Shown: positions 1 through 7,405 of the stretch, piece by piece
How positions within the stretch are numbered: the first letter of the stretch is position 1
How the letters are laid out: every line of letters starts with the position of its first letter
NCBI RefSeq assembly: GCF_949287625.1
Contig: NZ_CASEGO010000106.1
Coordinates: forward strand, 1-21,820
Direction of reading: 5' to 3'
Length of the DNA stretch: 21,820 nt
Origin: an uncultured Brachyspira sp.
GTDB lineage: Bacteria > Spirochaetota > Brachyspiria > Brachyspirales > Brachyspiraceae
Program-made: the position numbers and the translations under genes
Notes under the pieces: model-generated
The model's database searches: none
Seen by the model: the letters and a program-made list of their open reading frames with translations, nothing else
Told to the model about the DNA's origin: nothing

Positions 1-56
1 TATTCCTTTTTGTTTGTTGTGATAATTTAAATTATAAGGAATACCTCCTTTTTTTA
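1..56 (+). terminator. Possible terminator hairpin at the window edge
   Basis: The bases TATTCCTT at 1-8 pair with AAGGAATA at 36-43. Between them lies a perfect 14-base palindrome at 22-35 (ATAATTTAAATTAT), and a T-rich run ends near base 56. This could end a gene lying left of the window. The stem has few GC pairs and the gene it would serve is not visible, so this is only a suggestion. Confidence 0.25.
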
Positions 57-111
57 AACTAAAACTGTGCAATATCTATGGCTCTTAAACAAAAAATATA
101 CGCTTTATTGC

Positions 112-140
112 TTGACTTTTTTTTTATATCATGTTAGTAT
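112..140 (+). promoter_or_regulatory. Promoter of the tRNA-Val gene
   Basis: A -35 box TTGACT (112-117) is followed by exactly 17 bases and a -10 box TAGTAT (135-140). Transcription would begin about 17 bases before the tRNA at 164. The boxes, spacing and distance fit a housekeeping sigma-70-type promoter. Confidence 0.7.
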
Positions 141-163
141 AAATACATAATTTCGAAACGAAA

Positions 164-236
164 GGGCGATTAGCTCAGCTGGGAGAGCGGGTGCCTTACA
201 AGCACTAGGTCGGCGGTTCGAGCCCGTCATCGCCCA
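164..236 (+). tRNA. tRNA-Val (anticodon UAC)
   Basis: A complete 73-base cloverleaf can be folded by eye. The acceptor strand GGGCGAT (164-170) pairs with ATCGCCC (229-235), and A236 is the discriminator. The D-arm contains AGCTCAGCTGGGAGAGC, the anticodon stem-loop GTGCCTTACAAGCAC carries the anticodon TAC, and the T-arm contains GGTTCGAGCCC. The 3' CCA is not encoded, because ATT follows the discriminator, so it must be added after transcription. UAC reads valine codons GUA and GUG and fits an AT-rich genome. Confidence 0.97.
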
Positions 237-308
237 ATTTTCTATTTCTTTCCCATTTTATATTAATAAAACTTCCTATTAAAGATTACGTTTTTAACGA
301 TAATAAAT

Positions 309-337
309 TTGAATTAATTTTTAAAATATGTTAATAT
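309..337 (+). promoter_or_regulatory. Promoter upstream of the M15 peptidase gene
   Basis: TTGAAT (309-314), a 17-base spacer and TAATAT (332-337) lie about 50 bases before the start codon at 388. The spacing is ideal, and the same TTGNNN plus TAATAT pattern appears before several other genes in this window. Confidence 0.55.
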
Positions 338-387
338 TTGGTGTTATGTTAACTAAAAATATATTATAGAGTTAGTAGAAAAATATT

Positions 388-1482
388 ATGACCGTTTTAC
401 AATATGTATTAGTAATAGCTGCCATATTAGCGGCATTAGCACTTATAAGCTTTATTATAAAAGCTAGTTCTAAATACAAATTTATTATGATAGCATTTAT
501 TATAGTAATTGTTTCTTCTATTTCTGCTGTAGGTATTATATATATTAACAATACAAAAAGTATGATGCCTAATCTTTCTCTTAATTTAAAAGAACAAGAG
601 CTTCAGGAGGAGAAAAAAAGAATAAGAAAAGATATTATTATAAGACCTGGTGCTTTAGAAACCATAGCTTTGCATTTGGCTTATTCAAACAGAATATCGC
701 CTCCTATTATTAAAAATAGGGAACTTGGTTTTTATTTAGACGGTATATGGTTTAATTGGGCTAATGGTAAATTATTAACTGATGAAGATATGTCAAATCA
801 GGATGCATATATACCTTTTGGTTTTTATCCTTATACTGTTGACGGAATGCCGGAACTTCAGGAAGAAACTCCAGAGAGAACTAAAGAGCTTCAGGACTAT
901 TATAAAAAAAGGGTAAATAATACAAAATATATTAATAATAAATTTTTAGACACTCTTTATGATGGTACTAATGAACGTTCTTTGGTGAAGCATATAAGCA
1001 CAGAAAGCATATTAGGATATAAAGTAAGAGTGCATGACTATGTGTATGAACCTCTTTCTAATGTGAGTATAGAAGTAAAACTAATAGCACAAACTAATCA
1101 GGAAGCCAAAGAGTTTTTGGATTCATTAAAAATTGTAAGCGGATATGTTTGGAAAATTATTTCAAAAAGTGCAAGCAGAAGCTATCATAGTTACGGGGTT
1201 GCTTTTGATACTTTGCCTAAAAAAAATAATGGAAAGCAAATTTACTGGGCTTGGACTAGGGTTAATAATAAGGCTTGGTATGCTGTGCCTTATGAAAAGA
1301 GATGGCATCCTCCTAAATCTGTAGTAAAAACATTTGAGAAATATGGTTTTATATGGGGCGGAAAATGGCATAATTATGATACTATACATTTTGAGTACAG
1401 ACCTGAACTTATTATATATAATAATCTTAAAAATGATGAAGATACTGCTTATGAACTTATAGAAAAATACGGTATATTCTAA
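388..1482 (+). CDS. Membrane-anchored M15-family metallopeptidase (peptidoglycan DD- or LD-carboxypeptidase/endopeptidase type)
   Basis: The 364-residue protein begins with two hydrophobic segments (about residues 5-24 and 31-53) that should anchor it in the inner membrane. The C-terminal third carries the M15 zinc-peptidase signature. S265-Y-H267 followed by G270-x-A272-x-D274 matches SxHxxGxAxD, and D331-x-x-H334-F-E matches the second motif. By family analogy H267, D274 and H334 bind zinc and D331 is the catalytic base. Such enzymes cut D-Ala-D-Ala or L-Ala-D-Glu bonds in peptidoglycan stems; the substrate cannot be decided from the motifs. Residues 60-250 match nothing I recognise. There is a good promoter at 309-337 but only a weak ribosome site. 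The Maf-like gene follows 31 bases later and is probably co-transcribed. Confidence 0.85.
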   Translation: MTVLQYVLVIAAILAALALISFIIKASSKYKFIMIAFIIVIVSSISAVGIIYINNTKSMMPNLSLNLKEQELQEEKKRIRKDIIIRPGALETIALHLAYSNRISPPIIKNRELGFYLDGIWFNWANGKLLTDEDMSNQDAYIPFGFYPYTVDGMPELQEETPERTKELQDYYKKRVNNTKYINNKFLDTLYDGTNERSLVKHISTESILGYKVRVHDYVYEPLSNVSIEVKLIAQTNQEAKEFLDSLKIVSGYVWKIISKSASRSYHSYGVAFDTLPKKNNGKQIYWAWTRVNNKAWYAVPYEKRWHPPKSVVKTFEKYGFIWGGKWHNYDTIHFEYRPELIIYNNLKNDEDTAYELIEKYGIF

Positions 1483-1513
1483 TTCTTAAATATTCTTAAA
1501 GAGTAATTACGAC

Positions 1514-3187
1514 ATGACTGACAGCATTATATTTAACGAAAATATAGAACAATTAAAAAAAAATAAATATAATTTTAGAGCCGTAACAAAATTAATTAAT
1601 TATAATTCAGCAGATAATAAATACCAATTAAAACCTGCAAAAAATAATCTTTTCAGCGTCTTATATAATAATAAGCCTCTTACTTCAACTTATGCTCCTA
1701 TGGAAGAGGCTAAAAGATTGATAAGTCAGTTTATTAAAGATAATAATGAACATATAGGCATATTTTTATCCATTGCTTCATTTTATCATATAGAATATTT
1801 TTTATCTTTAAATAAAAATAATAAAGCTATAATAATAGAAAAAGATATTGAGATAGTAAAACTTATATTAGAAAATATAAAAGAGAAAAATTTAGAAAAC
1901 ATTATAATAATATTAAACGAAGATATAGAAAGTATATATTCTTTTTTTAATTTTTATATGAATGAAAACGATGCAAAAAAGATCATATATATAAGACATG
2001 TAAGAGCTTCAAATATAGATGCTGAAAGTACTCAGTATTATGATGATGTTAATATATGTCTTGCAAATAGTATAAAAGAAAAATTAATGTCTCTAACTTC
2101 TAATTATTATTTTGCTCCTATATGGGCACGTAATATATTATACAACATGCATTTTAGCCAAGGATATTCTATAAAAACATATCATAATATTTTAAATAAA
2201 GATATTCCAGTACTTCTTGTATCTGCCGGAGCATCTATAGATAATTATATAGAAAAAATAAGAGAATTATCTAATACTCATTTTATTATAGCATTGTCTC
2301 ATGCATTTAATACTTTGATAAAAAATAATATAAAACCAAATGCAGTAGTTTCTACAGACGGAGGTTTTTACTCTTCTATATATCTTACCGAGCTTCTTAA
2401 AAAAGAAAATAATGATATTAATATATTTACTACTCACAGTGCATATCCTTATCCTCTAACTCATATTGATGATGAGAGAATATTTTATTTTTCTCATGAT
2501 GAAAGTCTTGAGAAAATACTTTATCCTATAAATGATGATATGGATAATAATTTTTATTTTTATATGGAGGGCAGTGTAGTAATGCCTGCTTTAAGAATAG
2601 CTTATATGCTTAATCCAAAATACATACTTCTTGCAGGATGCGATTTTTGTCATGCTGATGATAAAAGTCATTCATCATATTCAAATGCTTCTGCCTTCGA
2701 TTATATAAACAGCTGCAAATTAAAAACTTTTGAAACTTATAAATATAAAAGACTTAATGATAATCAGAAGATTAAATGCTATGATAATATTTATAGAAAT
2801 ACATCTTCTTCGCTTTTAAGCTATAAAAATCATTTTGAAAACTTAGTTTTAGAAATTTCTAGTATGGCTGATATTTTTACTTTAACCAAAGAATCGGCTG
2901 AAATTAATAATGTAAAAATATATAATGAAAATAATATATTAAAAAATAATAATATTAAAAATATAAAAATAAAAAATTATATAAAAGAAAATATAGATAA
3001 AGATAATCTTATAAAAAAAATCAATGAGTTTATAGATGATATTAATAATAAAAATAATATATCAGAATTAGGTTATTTAATATCTCCTTTGCATATTGAT
3101 AAATTTGAAAAATCTATGATAAGCTATGATGAATTAAAAGATTATTTTAATAAATGGTATAATGATATAAAAAAATTGATTTATTAG
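1514..3187 (+). CDS. Divergent Maf/DUF115 (MptE-like) family protein, motif-degenerate
   Basis: The 557-residue protein has the layout of the Maf family (motility-associated factor, DUF115/MptE-like domain), linked in other bacteria to flagellin glycosylation. It aligns by eye along its length with the intact paralogue at 19784. Shared landmarks are STYAPMEEAKRLI near residue 60, the SAGAS segment (237-241), VVSTDGGF near 280, a GSV segment, and LLAGCDF where the paralogue has MVGLDLSF. Several key positions differ. The paralogue's glycine-rich GIGAGY is SIASFY here (86-91), SAGPS is SAGAS, and GGSVSTAA is EGSVVMPA. The C-terminal 120 residues are rich in Asn, Lys and Ile and predicted helical. 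No signal peptide is visible, so it should be cytoplasmic. It lies 31 bases behind the M15 peptidase gene. The catalytic role is uncertain. Confidence 0.75.
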   Translation: MTDSIIFNENIEQLKKNKYNFRAVTKLINYNSADNKYQLKPAKNNLFSVLYNNKPLTSTYAPMEEAKRLISQFIKDNNEHIGIFLSIASFYHIEYFLSLNKNNKAIIIEKDIEIVKLILENIKEKNLENIIIILNEDIESIYSFFNFYMNENDAKKIIYIRHVRASNIDAESTQYYDDVNICLANSIKEKLMSLTSNYYFAPIWARNILYNMHFSQGYSIKTYHNILNKDIPVLLVSAGASIDNYIEKIRELSNTHFIIALSHAFNTLIKNNIKPNAVVSTDGGFYSSIYLTELLKKENNDINIFTTHSAYPYPLTHIDDERIFYFSHDESLEKILYPINDDMDNNFYFYMEGSVVMPALRIAYMLNPKYILLAGCDFCHADDKSHSSYSNASAFDYINSCKLKTFETYKYKRLNDNQKIKCYDNIYRNTSSSLLSYKNHFENLVLEISSMADIFTLTKESAEINNVKIYNENNILKNNNIKNIKIKNYIKENIDKDNLIKKINEFIDDINNKNNISELGYLISPLHIDKFEKSMISYDELKDYFNKWYNDIKKLIY

Positions 3188-3207
3188 AGATGTATTTTAT
3201 TTCTAAT
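3183..3207 (+). terminator. Weak hairpin at the end of the Maf-like gene
   Basis: ATTAGAGAT (3183-3191) pairs with ATTTCTAAT (3199-3207) through nine pairs, one of them G-T, around a seven-base loop. It overlaps the stop codon. The T-run after it is interrupted, so termination here is doubtful. Confidence 0.25.
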
Positions 3208-3212
3208 ATTTC

Positions 3213-3241
3213 TTGATAAATTAACGAGAATATTATATATT
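3213..3241 (+). promoter_or_regulatory. Promoter of the small secreted-protein gene
   Basis: TTGATA (3213-3218), a 17-base spacer and TATATT (3236-3241) lie about 45 bases before the start codon at 3286. The boxes are plausible, but similar matches occur by chance in such AT-rich DNA. Confidence 0.4.
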
Positions 3242-3285
3242 AGTAAACATAATATATAGTTAAAATAAAAAAAACAGGAGGATAT

Positions 3286-3825
3286 ATGAAAAAAATAGTA
3301 ATTATATTCATATCTTTGCTTATAATCAGTATTGAGCTTTTTCCTAAAGCTGTAACTACATATTATAATGATTGGAAAGTAAGAAAAATAACTTATGATA
3401 ATACAGATACAAAAACTGTTACAATAACTATGAAAAGCAATAATGATTTTGAAATATATATAGCTTCAAGAGGAAATCAGCTTAGTATAAGTATTAATTG
3501 GTATAAAGATACTATAGATGAAAATGCTCCTATAGTAGAATATAGTTTTGATAATTCAGCGTATAATTCTGTAGAGCCTATTATGAGATCTTCAAGTGAA
3601 AATTTTGATATACTATATACAATATCTCCGTCTTTCGGAATTATTCAGGAAAAAGAAATTGTTGATTTTTTTAGAAAATTAATAAAAAGTAAGAGCCTAA
3701 CTATAAGACCTAATAATTACGGAGAAAAGTACACTATTAATGTTACAGGTTTAAAAGATGCAATAGAAAAAACAGATTTCTCAGGTACTTTATTTGATAA
3801 ATACAAAAATGAAATATTAAAATAA
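3286..3825 (+). CDS. Small secreted protein of unknown function
   Basis: The 179-residue protein opens with a clear signal peptide: a KK pair, then a hydrophobic run to about residue 20. There is no lipobox cysteine. The mature part is predicted mostly beta, with the pattern W-x-V-x-K-I-T-Y-D near residue 30 and a repeated TVTITM/SISINW strand character. I do not recognise a family; the shape recalls small periplasmic beta proteins. The start is secure: AGGAGG sits at 3276-3281, close before the ATG. The gene appears monocistronic, with its own promoter and the MITE-like element beginning five bases after its stop. It could be periplasmic or surface-exposed; nothing in the sequence decides. 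Confidence 0.7.
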   Translation: MKKIVIIFISLLIISIELFPKAVTTYYNDWKVRKITYDNTDTKTVTITMKSNNDFEIYIASRGNQLSISINWYKDTIDENAPIVEYSFDNSAYNSVEPIMRSSSENFDILYTISPSFGIIQEKEIVDFFRKLIKSKSLTIRPNNYGEKYTINVTGLKDAIEKTDFSGTLFDKYKNEILK

Positions 3826-3830
3826 TATAT

Positions 3831-4108
3831 TAGACTTGTTTCAAAAGTACTTGACAATATTAACTTTAAAATTATTTAATCTTAAATCATAAAATACAAT
3901 GTTTTATATGTTGTATAATTTCTTTTAGTATATAAAGATGCAGTCCTTTTGCTTCTCGCCGCAGGCGTACTTCGTATGGGTCACCACCGAGTAGGTGCCT
4001 AGACGGCAAAAAAAGTGGGGTGTGTGGCAAAGCCCCACTTATAAAACCAAAAATACTAAAAATTAGAATAGTGTAATTATCTATTGATTTAGTTTTGAAA
4101 CAAGTCTA
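3831..4108. mobile_element. MITE-like element with 16-bp terminal inverted repeats
   Basis: TAGACTTGTTTCAAAA at 3831-3846 is repeated as its exact reverse complement at 4093-4108, bounding a 278-base unit with no open reading frame of note. If the outer TA is read as a duplicated target, the inverted repeat is 14 bp flanked by TA. That is the habit of Tc1/mariner-IS630 and some IS5-group elements. The ends are AT-rich, but the core from about 3946 to 4040 is much richer in G and C than the rest of the window and can fold into several stems. TTGACA occurs just inside the left end (3851-3856). No transposase is present, so it would have moved in trans. The parent transposon family is not known to me. 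Confidence 0.65.
3946..4040 (+). repeat. GC-rich structured core, related to the element at 21706-21795
   Basis: This segment can form nested stems. GCCG and AGGC (3958-3966) face GCCT and CGGC (3997-4007). TAC-TTC-GTA folds at 3968-3976. AAGTGGGG (4013-4020) pairs perfectly with CCCCACTT (4033-4040) around a 12-base loop. The last hairpin resembles a terminator but is followed by ATAAAA rather than a U-run. The order of parts (TTCTCGCCGCA, a variable middle, an A-rich run, GNGGGG, a loop and CCCC) also appears on the minus strand near the right edge of the window. It could be a repeat family or a structured RNA; no function is claimed. Confidence 0.55.
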
Positions 4109-4136
4109 TTAATATTTTTTATATGGTTTTAGCTTA

Positions 4137-4165
4137 TTGATATTTATTTATATTTATGATAATAT
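4137..4165 (+). promoter_or_regulatory. Promoter of the rhodanese-like gene
   Basis: TTGATA (4137-4142), exactly 17 bases, then TAATAT (4160-4165) lie about 41 bases before the start at 4207. It sits just outside the right end of the MITE-like element, so the gene keeps its own promoter despite the insertion. Confidence 0.5.
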
Positions 4166-4206
4166 ACCTATTATATGTATATAAAAAAAATAAAGGATAA
4201 ATAAAA

Positions 4207-4533
4207 ATGTTGAAATCTATTAATGTTGAAGAGGCTGTAAACTTAATAAAATCAAATGATGATATTCAGCTTATTGATGTAAGAAGCCAAATGGAAATTG
4301 ATATGAGCGGAACTATAGAGGGCAGCATATTAGTGGATTTGAATGATGCTAAAAGCGAGAAACTAGTTAATAGTTTGGATAAAGAAAAAAAATATTTACT
4401 TTACTGTGCAAGCGGAAGCAGGTCTATCTTGCTTGGAATATATATGGATAAAAGCGGTTTTTTAAAAGTATATAATTTGAAGGATGCAGGATACGGTCAA
4501 TTAGCCATTGCTTTAAAAGATATAGAAAAATGA
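4207..4533 (+). CDS. Single-domain rhodanese-like protein
   Basis: The 108-residue protein is one rhodanese domain. It has the IDVRS strand-loop (residues 23-27) and an active-site loop Y66-C67-A-S-G-S-R-S, where C67 would carry the persulfide sulfur. This matches CxxGxRS of small GlpE/PspE-type rhodaneses, which transfer sulfane sulfur in the cytoplasm. There is no signal peptide. The common GHIPGA segment reads GTIEGS here, so its histidine is a threonine. The C-terminal DAGYGQLA fits the usual GGxxxW segment in weakened form. A ribosome site AAAGGA lies at 4193-4198. The protease gene starts about 95 bases later on the same strand and may share the transcript. Confidence 0.88.
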   Translation: MLKSINVEEAVNLIKSNDDIQLIDVRSQMEIDMSGTIEGSILVDLNDAKSEKLVNSLDKEKKYLLYCASGSRSILLGIYMDKSGFLKVYNLKDAGYGQLAIALKDIEK

Positions 4534-4627
4534 TATAAATAAAGTTTAAGCTATTTTTTATCAATTTTCTTTAAAAATGTTATATTTAAAAGGCAGTAAT
4601 ATTAAATTTGAAGGAAATATAATAAAA

Positions 4628-5365
4628 ATGGTTTATGAAATATTTTCTAACAGACTCTCTATAGGCATTATATCATATGTAGTGTTTATTATATCAGCAA
4701 GCATGCATGAATATTCTCATGCCAAAACTGCATATACTCTAGGCGACAGAACAGCTATGAGGCTTGGAAGGCTTACAATTAATCCATTAGCACATCTTGA
4801 TATATTGGGTTCTGTTCTTCTTCCTTTGATTGCAGCAGTTACGGGGATTCCAGTTATAGGCTGGATGAAGGCTGTACCTGTAAATCCCAATAATTTTAAT
4901 AATTTTGAAAGAGATCAGGCATTAGTTTCATTTGCAGGTCCTTTTGCAAATCTTATTATAGCGACGGTATCATTCATTATAATAAAAATACTTACATTTA
5001 CAGCAGACGGAACTTTTATAATATATAAAATTATGATGTTTTTAGAGCAGCATGATAATATGCTTACTAATATAATGCTTAATGCTTTGCCTATAATTTT
5101 AACTATGCTTTTCATGTTTTATATGATTAATATAATGCTTATGTTTTTCAATCTTTTGCCTTTCCCTCCATTAGACGGAGGCTGGATATTGAGATTTTTC
5201 TTATCGCCTAAAGGAAAAAATACTTATGATAAAATATATCCTTATGGTTTTTTGATTCTTTATGCTTTATTATTTGCTGGAATATTAAGAACTGTACTTG
5301 GCTTTATACAAACTGTTTCTCAGCATATGCTAGGAAAAAGTATTAATATTATATTTTCTATTTGA
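4628..5365 (+). CDS. Site-2-type (M50 family) membrane zinc protease
   Basis: From the chosen start the protein has 245 residues. H27-E-Y-S-H31 is the HExxH zinc motif inside the first membrane helix, and L-D183-G-G in a PFPPLDGG segment supplies the second zinc-ligand motif of M50. An SFAGPFANLI stretch near residue 100 is the usual conserved loop. At least five hydrophobic helices are visible. Such proteins cut substrates within the inner membrane; these short forms lack PDZ or CBS domains and their substrates are mostly unknown. The frame is open upstream to an ATG at 4577, but that has no ribosome site, whereas AAGGA (4611-4615) precedes the ATG at 4628, so I prefer 4628. It ends 23 bases from the converging envelope cluster. 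Confidence 0.85.
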   Translation: MVYEIFSNRLSIGIISYVVFIISASMHEYSHAKTAYTLGDRTAMRLGRLTINPLAHLDILGSVLLPLIAAVTGIPVIGWMKAVPVNPNNFNNFERDQALVSFAGPFANLIIATVSFIIIKILTFTADGTFIIYKIMMFLEQHDNMLTNIMLNALPIILTMLFMFYMINIMLMFFNLLPFPPLDGGWILRFFLSPKGKNTYDKIYPYGFLILYALLFAGILRTVLGFIQTVSQHMLGKSINIIFSI

Positions 5366-5388
5366 TAGTTAATAATATTATTATTTAT

Positions 5389-6291
5389 TTATTTTTCTTT
5401 TTGTTTTGTGACATGCCACCAGTCCCATTTAGGTGAATAGAACATGTATTCTATAGAAAAATCAAATGTAGATGTATTAGGGGCATATCCTTTACCCCAT
5501 ACCGCTTTATGATATGATACAGTCATATACAAAAAGTCTGATATTGTAGCTTTGAACTTTACAAAAGGTTCTAAATAAGTAAGCTCTGATTCTTTTGTAT
5601 ATGGAAATACATAAGTTACTCCAGTATACAATGTAATGAAAGGCGAAGTTATTATTTCAATACCCCCAACTATCTCTCCTGTTTTTAGTATATCTTCCAG
5701 AAGTTTATCTCTAGTATCAAATGTATAGGCAAATAAAAAATTAACAGGTATTACTTTAGGAATACCTGCAATCATTATTGTAGCGTATATATTTAGCGGA
5801 TCTTTTAATTGTCCGTATAAGAAGTTATTTTTTCTAAAAGTATAACTTAATCCTACCTTAGCACCTATAGATAAATACCAGTCCAATAATGTAGCTTTTA
5901 CAGAGGCATTAATAGAATCAAAACCGAACCAATCAGACATATTAGTGGCACTTGTTATATCATTTCTTGAGTCTTGTCTTTGATATATAAAGCTGGCAGA
6001 TACATCTAATTCCAGATATTTTATAGGTCTTACGCTAAAATACGGCATAAATGTAAAATACATATCTCTTCGGCTGATATTGGCATTATAAGGGTCTAAA
6101 GTATATAATCTGGTATTGAACCAAGCATTATATTCAGAAAATATTCCGCCCATACCTGCAGAAAACATTTTATTTTTTTCTATAAGAGGTGATATATCAA
6201 AAGAAAAGTCATTCCTTCTTGCAAAAGATGTTTGAGAAAAACAGAATAATATAAACAATATAAAATATATAGCAGATAATCTATTTCTCAT
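5389..6291 (-). CDS. Predicted outer-membrane beta-barrel protein
   Basis: The 300-residue protein starts with a signal peptide (hydrophobic 7-19, likely cut after S-F-A24). The rest is a series of alternating, aromatic-rich strands, for example YFTFMPYFSVRP, YLELDVSASFIYQ, WYLSIGAKVGLSYTF and FLYMTVSYHKAVW. Charged or Asn/Asp-rich turns separate them. This is typical of an outer-membrane barrel of roughly 12-14 strands. The C-terminus ends in KQKEK, not the aromatic residue of many Gram-negative barrels. It is the last gene of a four-gene cluster and follows the SurA-like chaperone gene by 16 bases, so it may be that chaperone's client. I cannot name a family or substrate. Confidence 0.7.
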   Translation of the reverse strand: MRNRLSAIYFILFILFCFSQTSFARRNDFSFDISPLIEKNKMFSAGMGGIFSEYNAWFNTRLYTLDPYNANISRRDMYFTFMPYFSVRPIKYLELDVSASFIYQRQDSRNDITSATNMSDWFGFDSINASVKATLLDWYLSIGAKVGLSYTFRKNNFLYGQLKDPLNIYATIMIAGIPKVIPVNFLFAYTFDTRDKLLEDILKTGEIVGGIEIITSPFITLYTGVTYVFPYTKESELTYLEPFVKFKATISDFLYMTVSYHKAVWGKGYAPNTSTFDFSIEYMFYSPKWDWWHVTKQKEK

Positions 6292-6307
6292 AAACTTTTG
6301 TCTGGAA

Positions 6308-7384
6308 TTATTTTTTTAATAGTAAATCAAGGTTCTTTTCTATGCTGTATCTGTAGCGTAAATCAGTAACTAATATTTGATATTTTTGCTGAGTTTTAGC
6401 CTCTATTACCATAGTCTCTAAAGCCTTTTGAGCATCTGCATACGGAAGAGAGTCTATATTATACATTTTTCCATATTGTTCATAGGCTAAATTAATCTCT
6501 TCTTCTGTAGGTTTTGGAATTGTTGATCTTATAGTTTTATTTATATAATTAGCTGTAACGGCACTTCGTGTGAGGAAATTTTCTATAGCTTTAGCCTGCG
6601 GCGTATCATAAAATCCTGATTTTTTAGCCTCATACATCATAATTTCTCTTGCTACAAAAGCCTTAAACATACCGTCTCTTGCCTGTATTCTTAATGCGGC
6701 AGGTATATTTGCCCCAGCCTGTTTTATAGATTCATTAAACATATCATTAAACTCTGATAATGGAACAGTTTTATCATCTATCGTGATGCAGGGATCTGAA
6801 GTAACCGAATATTTCAAATTATAATTAGTTTTGGCAGAAGCTATAATTTTATCATATTCATTACGCATACGTTCCTGAAGTATTGTTGTTTCTATGTCCA
6901 TAGCTACCTGCTCATATGTAACAGACCTTCCTACAGATGCCTGTATTCTTGCCTTATTGTCATTAAAGAATTTTCTTTTTTCAGCATCACTTACAACAGC
7001 AAAATCATCTGCAACTTTTTCCTGCATATAAAGCTGTGATAATTGATTATCTCTTTCTTTTGAGATTAGAGTTAAAACATCTTCATCTTTATCATATCCT
7101 TCTTCTGCTGCTTTCATATAAACAAGTTCCTGTTCTATAAGCTGAGATGCAAACTGCCAGAGCTGAAAATCATTTGTAAGCAGAAGCTCTGCTGCTTCAG
7201 CAGGGGCCCCTCTAAAAATCATAAGATTTGATATTTCAGACATACAGTCCTGAGCCGTCATTATTTTTTTTACATTACCCTGACCATCTTTTATTCTGAT
7301 TACCCAATTAGTATCTTCAGAGTATAGTAATAGAGAAAAGAAAGTTATAGAAAAAAGTACGAAAAATATTTTTTTTATTATCAT
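6308..7384 (-). CDS. SurA-like periplasmic chaperone with two internal repeats and no visible PPIase domain
   Basis: The 358-residue protein has a signal peptide (about residues 1-22) and is helix-rich. It looks like the N-terminal chaperone part of SurA/PpiD-type proteins. Two similar halves can be seen. QLIEQELVYMKAAEEGY (81-97) corresponds to AFVAREIMMYEAKKSGFY (242-259). Each is followed by a helix ending in Q-L-Y or A-N-Y and then an acidic segment (SDAEKRKFF; PTEEEINLAYEQYG). I see no parvulin catalytic signature, so it probably holds unfolded outer-membrane proteins without isomerase activity. It lies 16 bases before the barrel gene and 21 after the DUF948-like gene, which supports a role in outer-membrane assembly. 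The SurA assignment rests on pattern, not on strong motifs. Confidence 0.65.
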   Translation of the reverse strand: MIIKKIFFVLFSITFFSLLLYSEDTNWVIRIKDGQGNVKKIMTAQDCMSEISNLMIFRGAPAEAAELLLTNDFQLWQFASQLIEQELVYMKAAEEGYDKDEDVLTLISKERDNQLSQLYMQEKVADDFAVVSDAEKRKFFNDNKARIQASVGRSVTYEQVAMDIETTILQERMRNEYDKIIASAKTNYNLKYSVTSDPCITIDDKTVPLSEFNDMFNESIKQAGANIPAALRIQARDGMFKAFVAREIMMYEAKKSGFYDTPQAKAIENFLTRSAVTANYINKTIRSTIPKPTEEEINLAYEQYGKMYNIDSLPYADAQKALETMVIEAKTQQKYQILVTDLRYRYSIEKNLDLLLKK

Positions 7385-7405
7385 AATAAAGTCAAGTCCT
7401 ATTAA

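Noticed and set aside
41..56. ACCTCCTTT near the left edge resembling the 3' end of 16S rRNA
   Set aside because: The bases before it do not match the GGCTGGATC that always precedes the anti-Shine-Dalgarno in 16S rRNA.
4577..4627. Upstream ATG at 4577 as the start of the M50 protease
   Set aside because: It has no ribosome site and adds a polar leader before the first membrane helix; the ATG at 4628 has AAGGA upstream.
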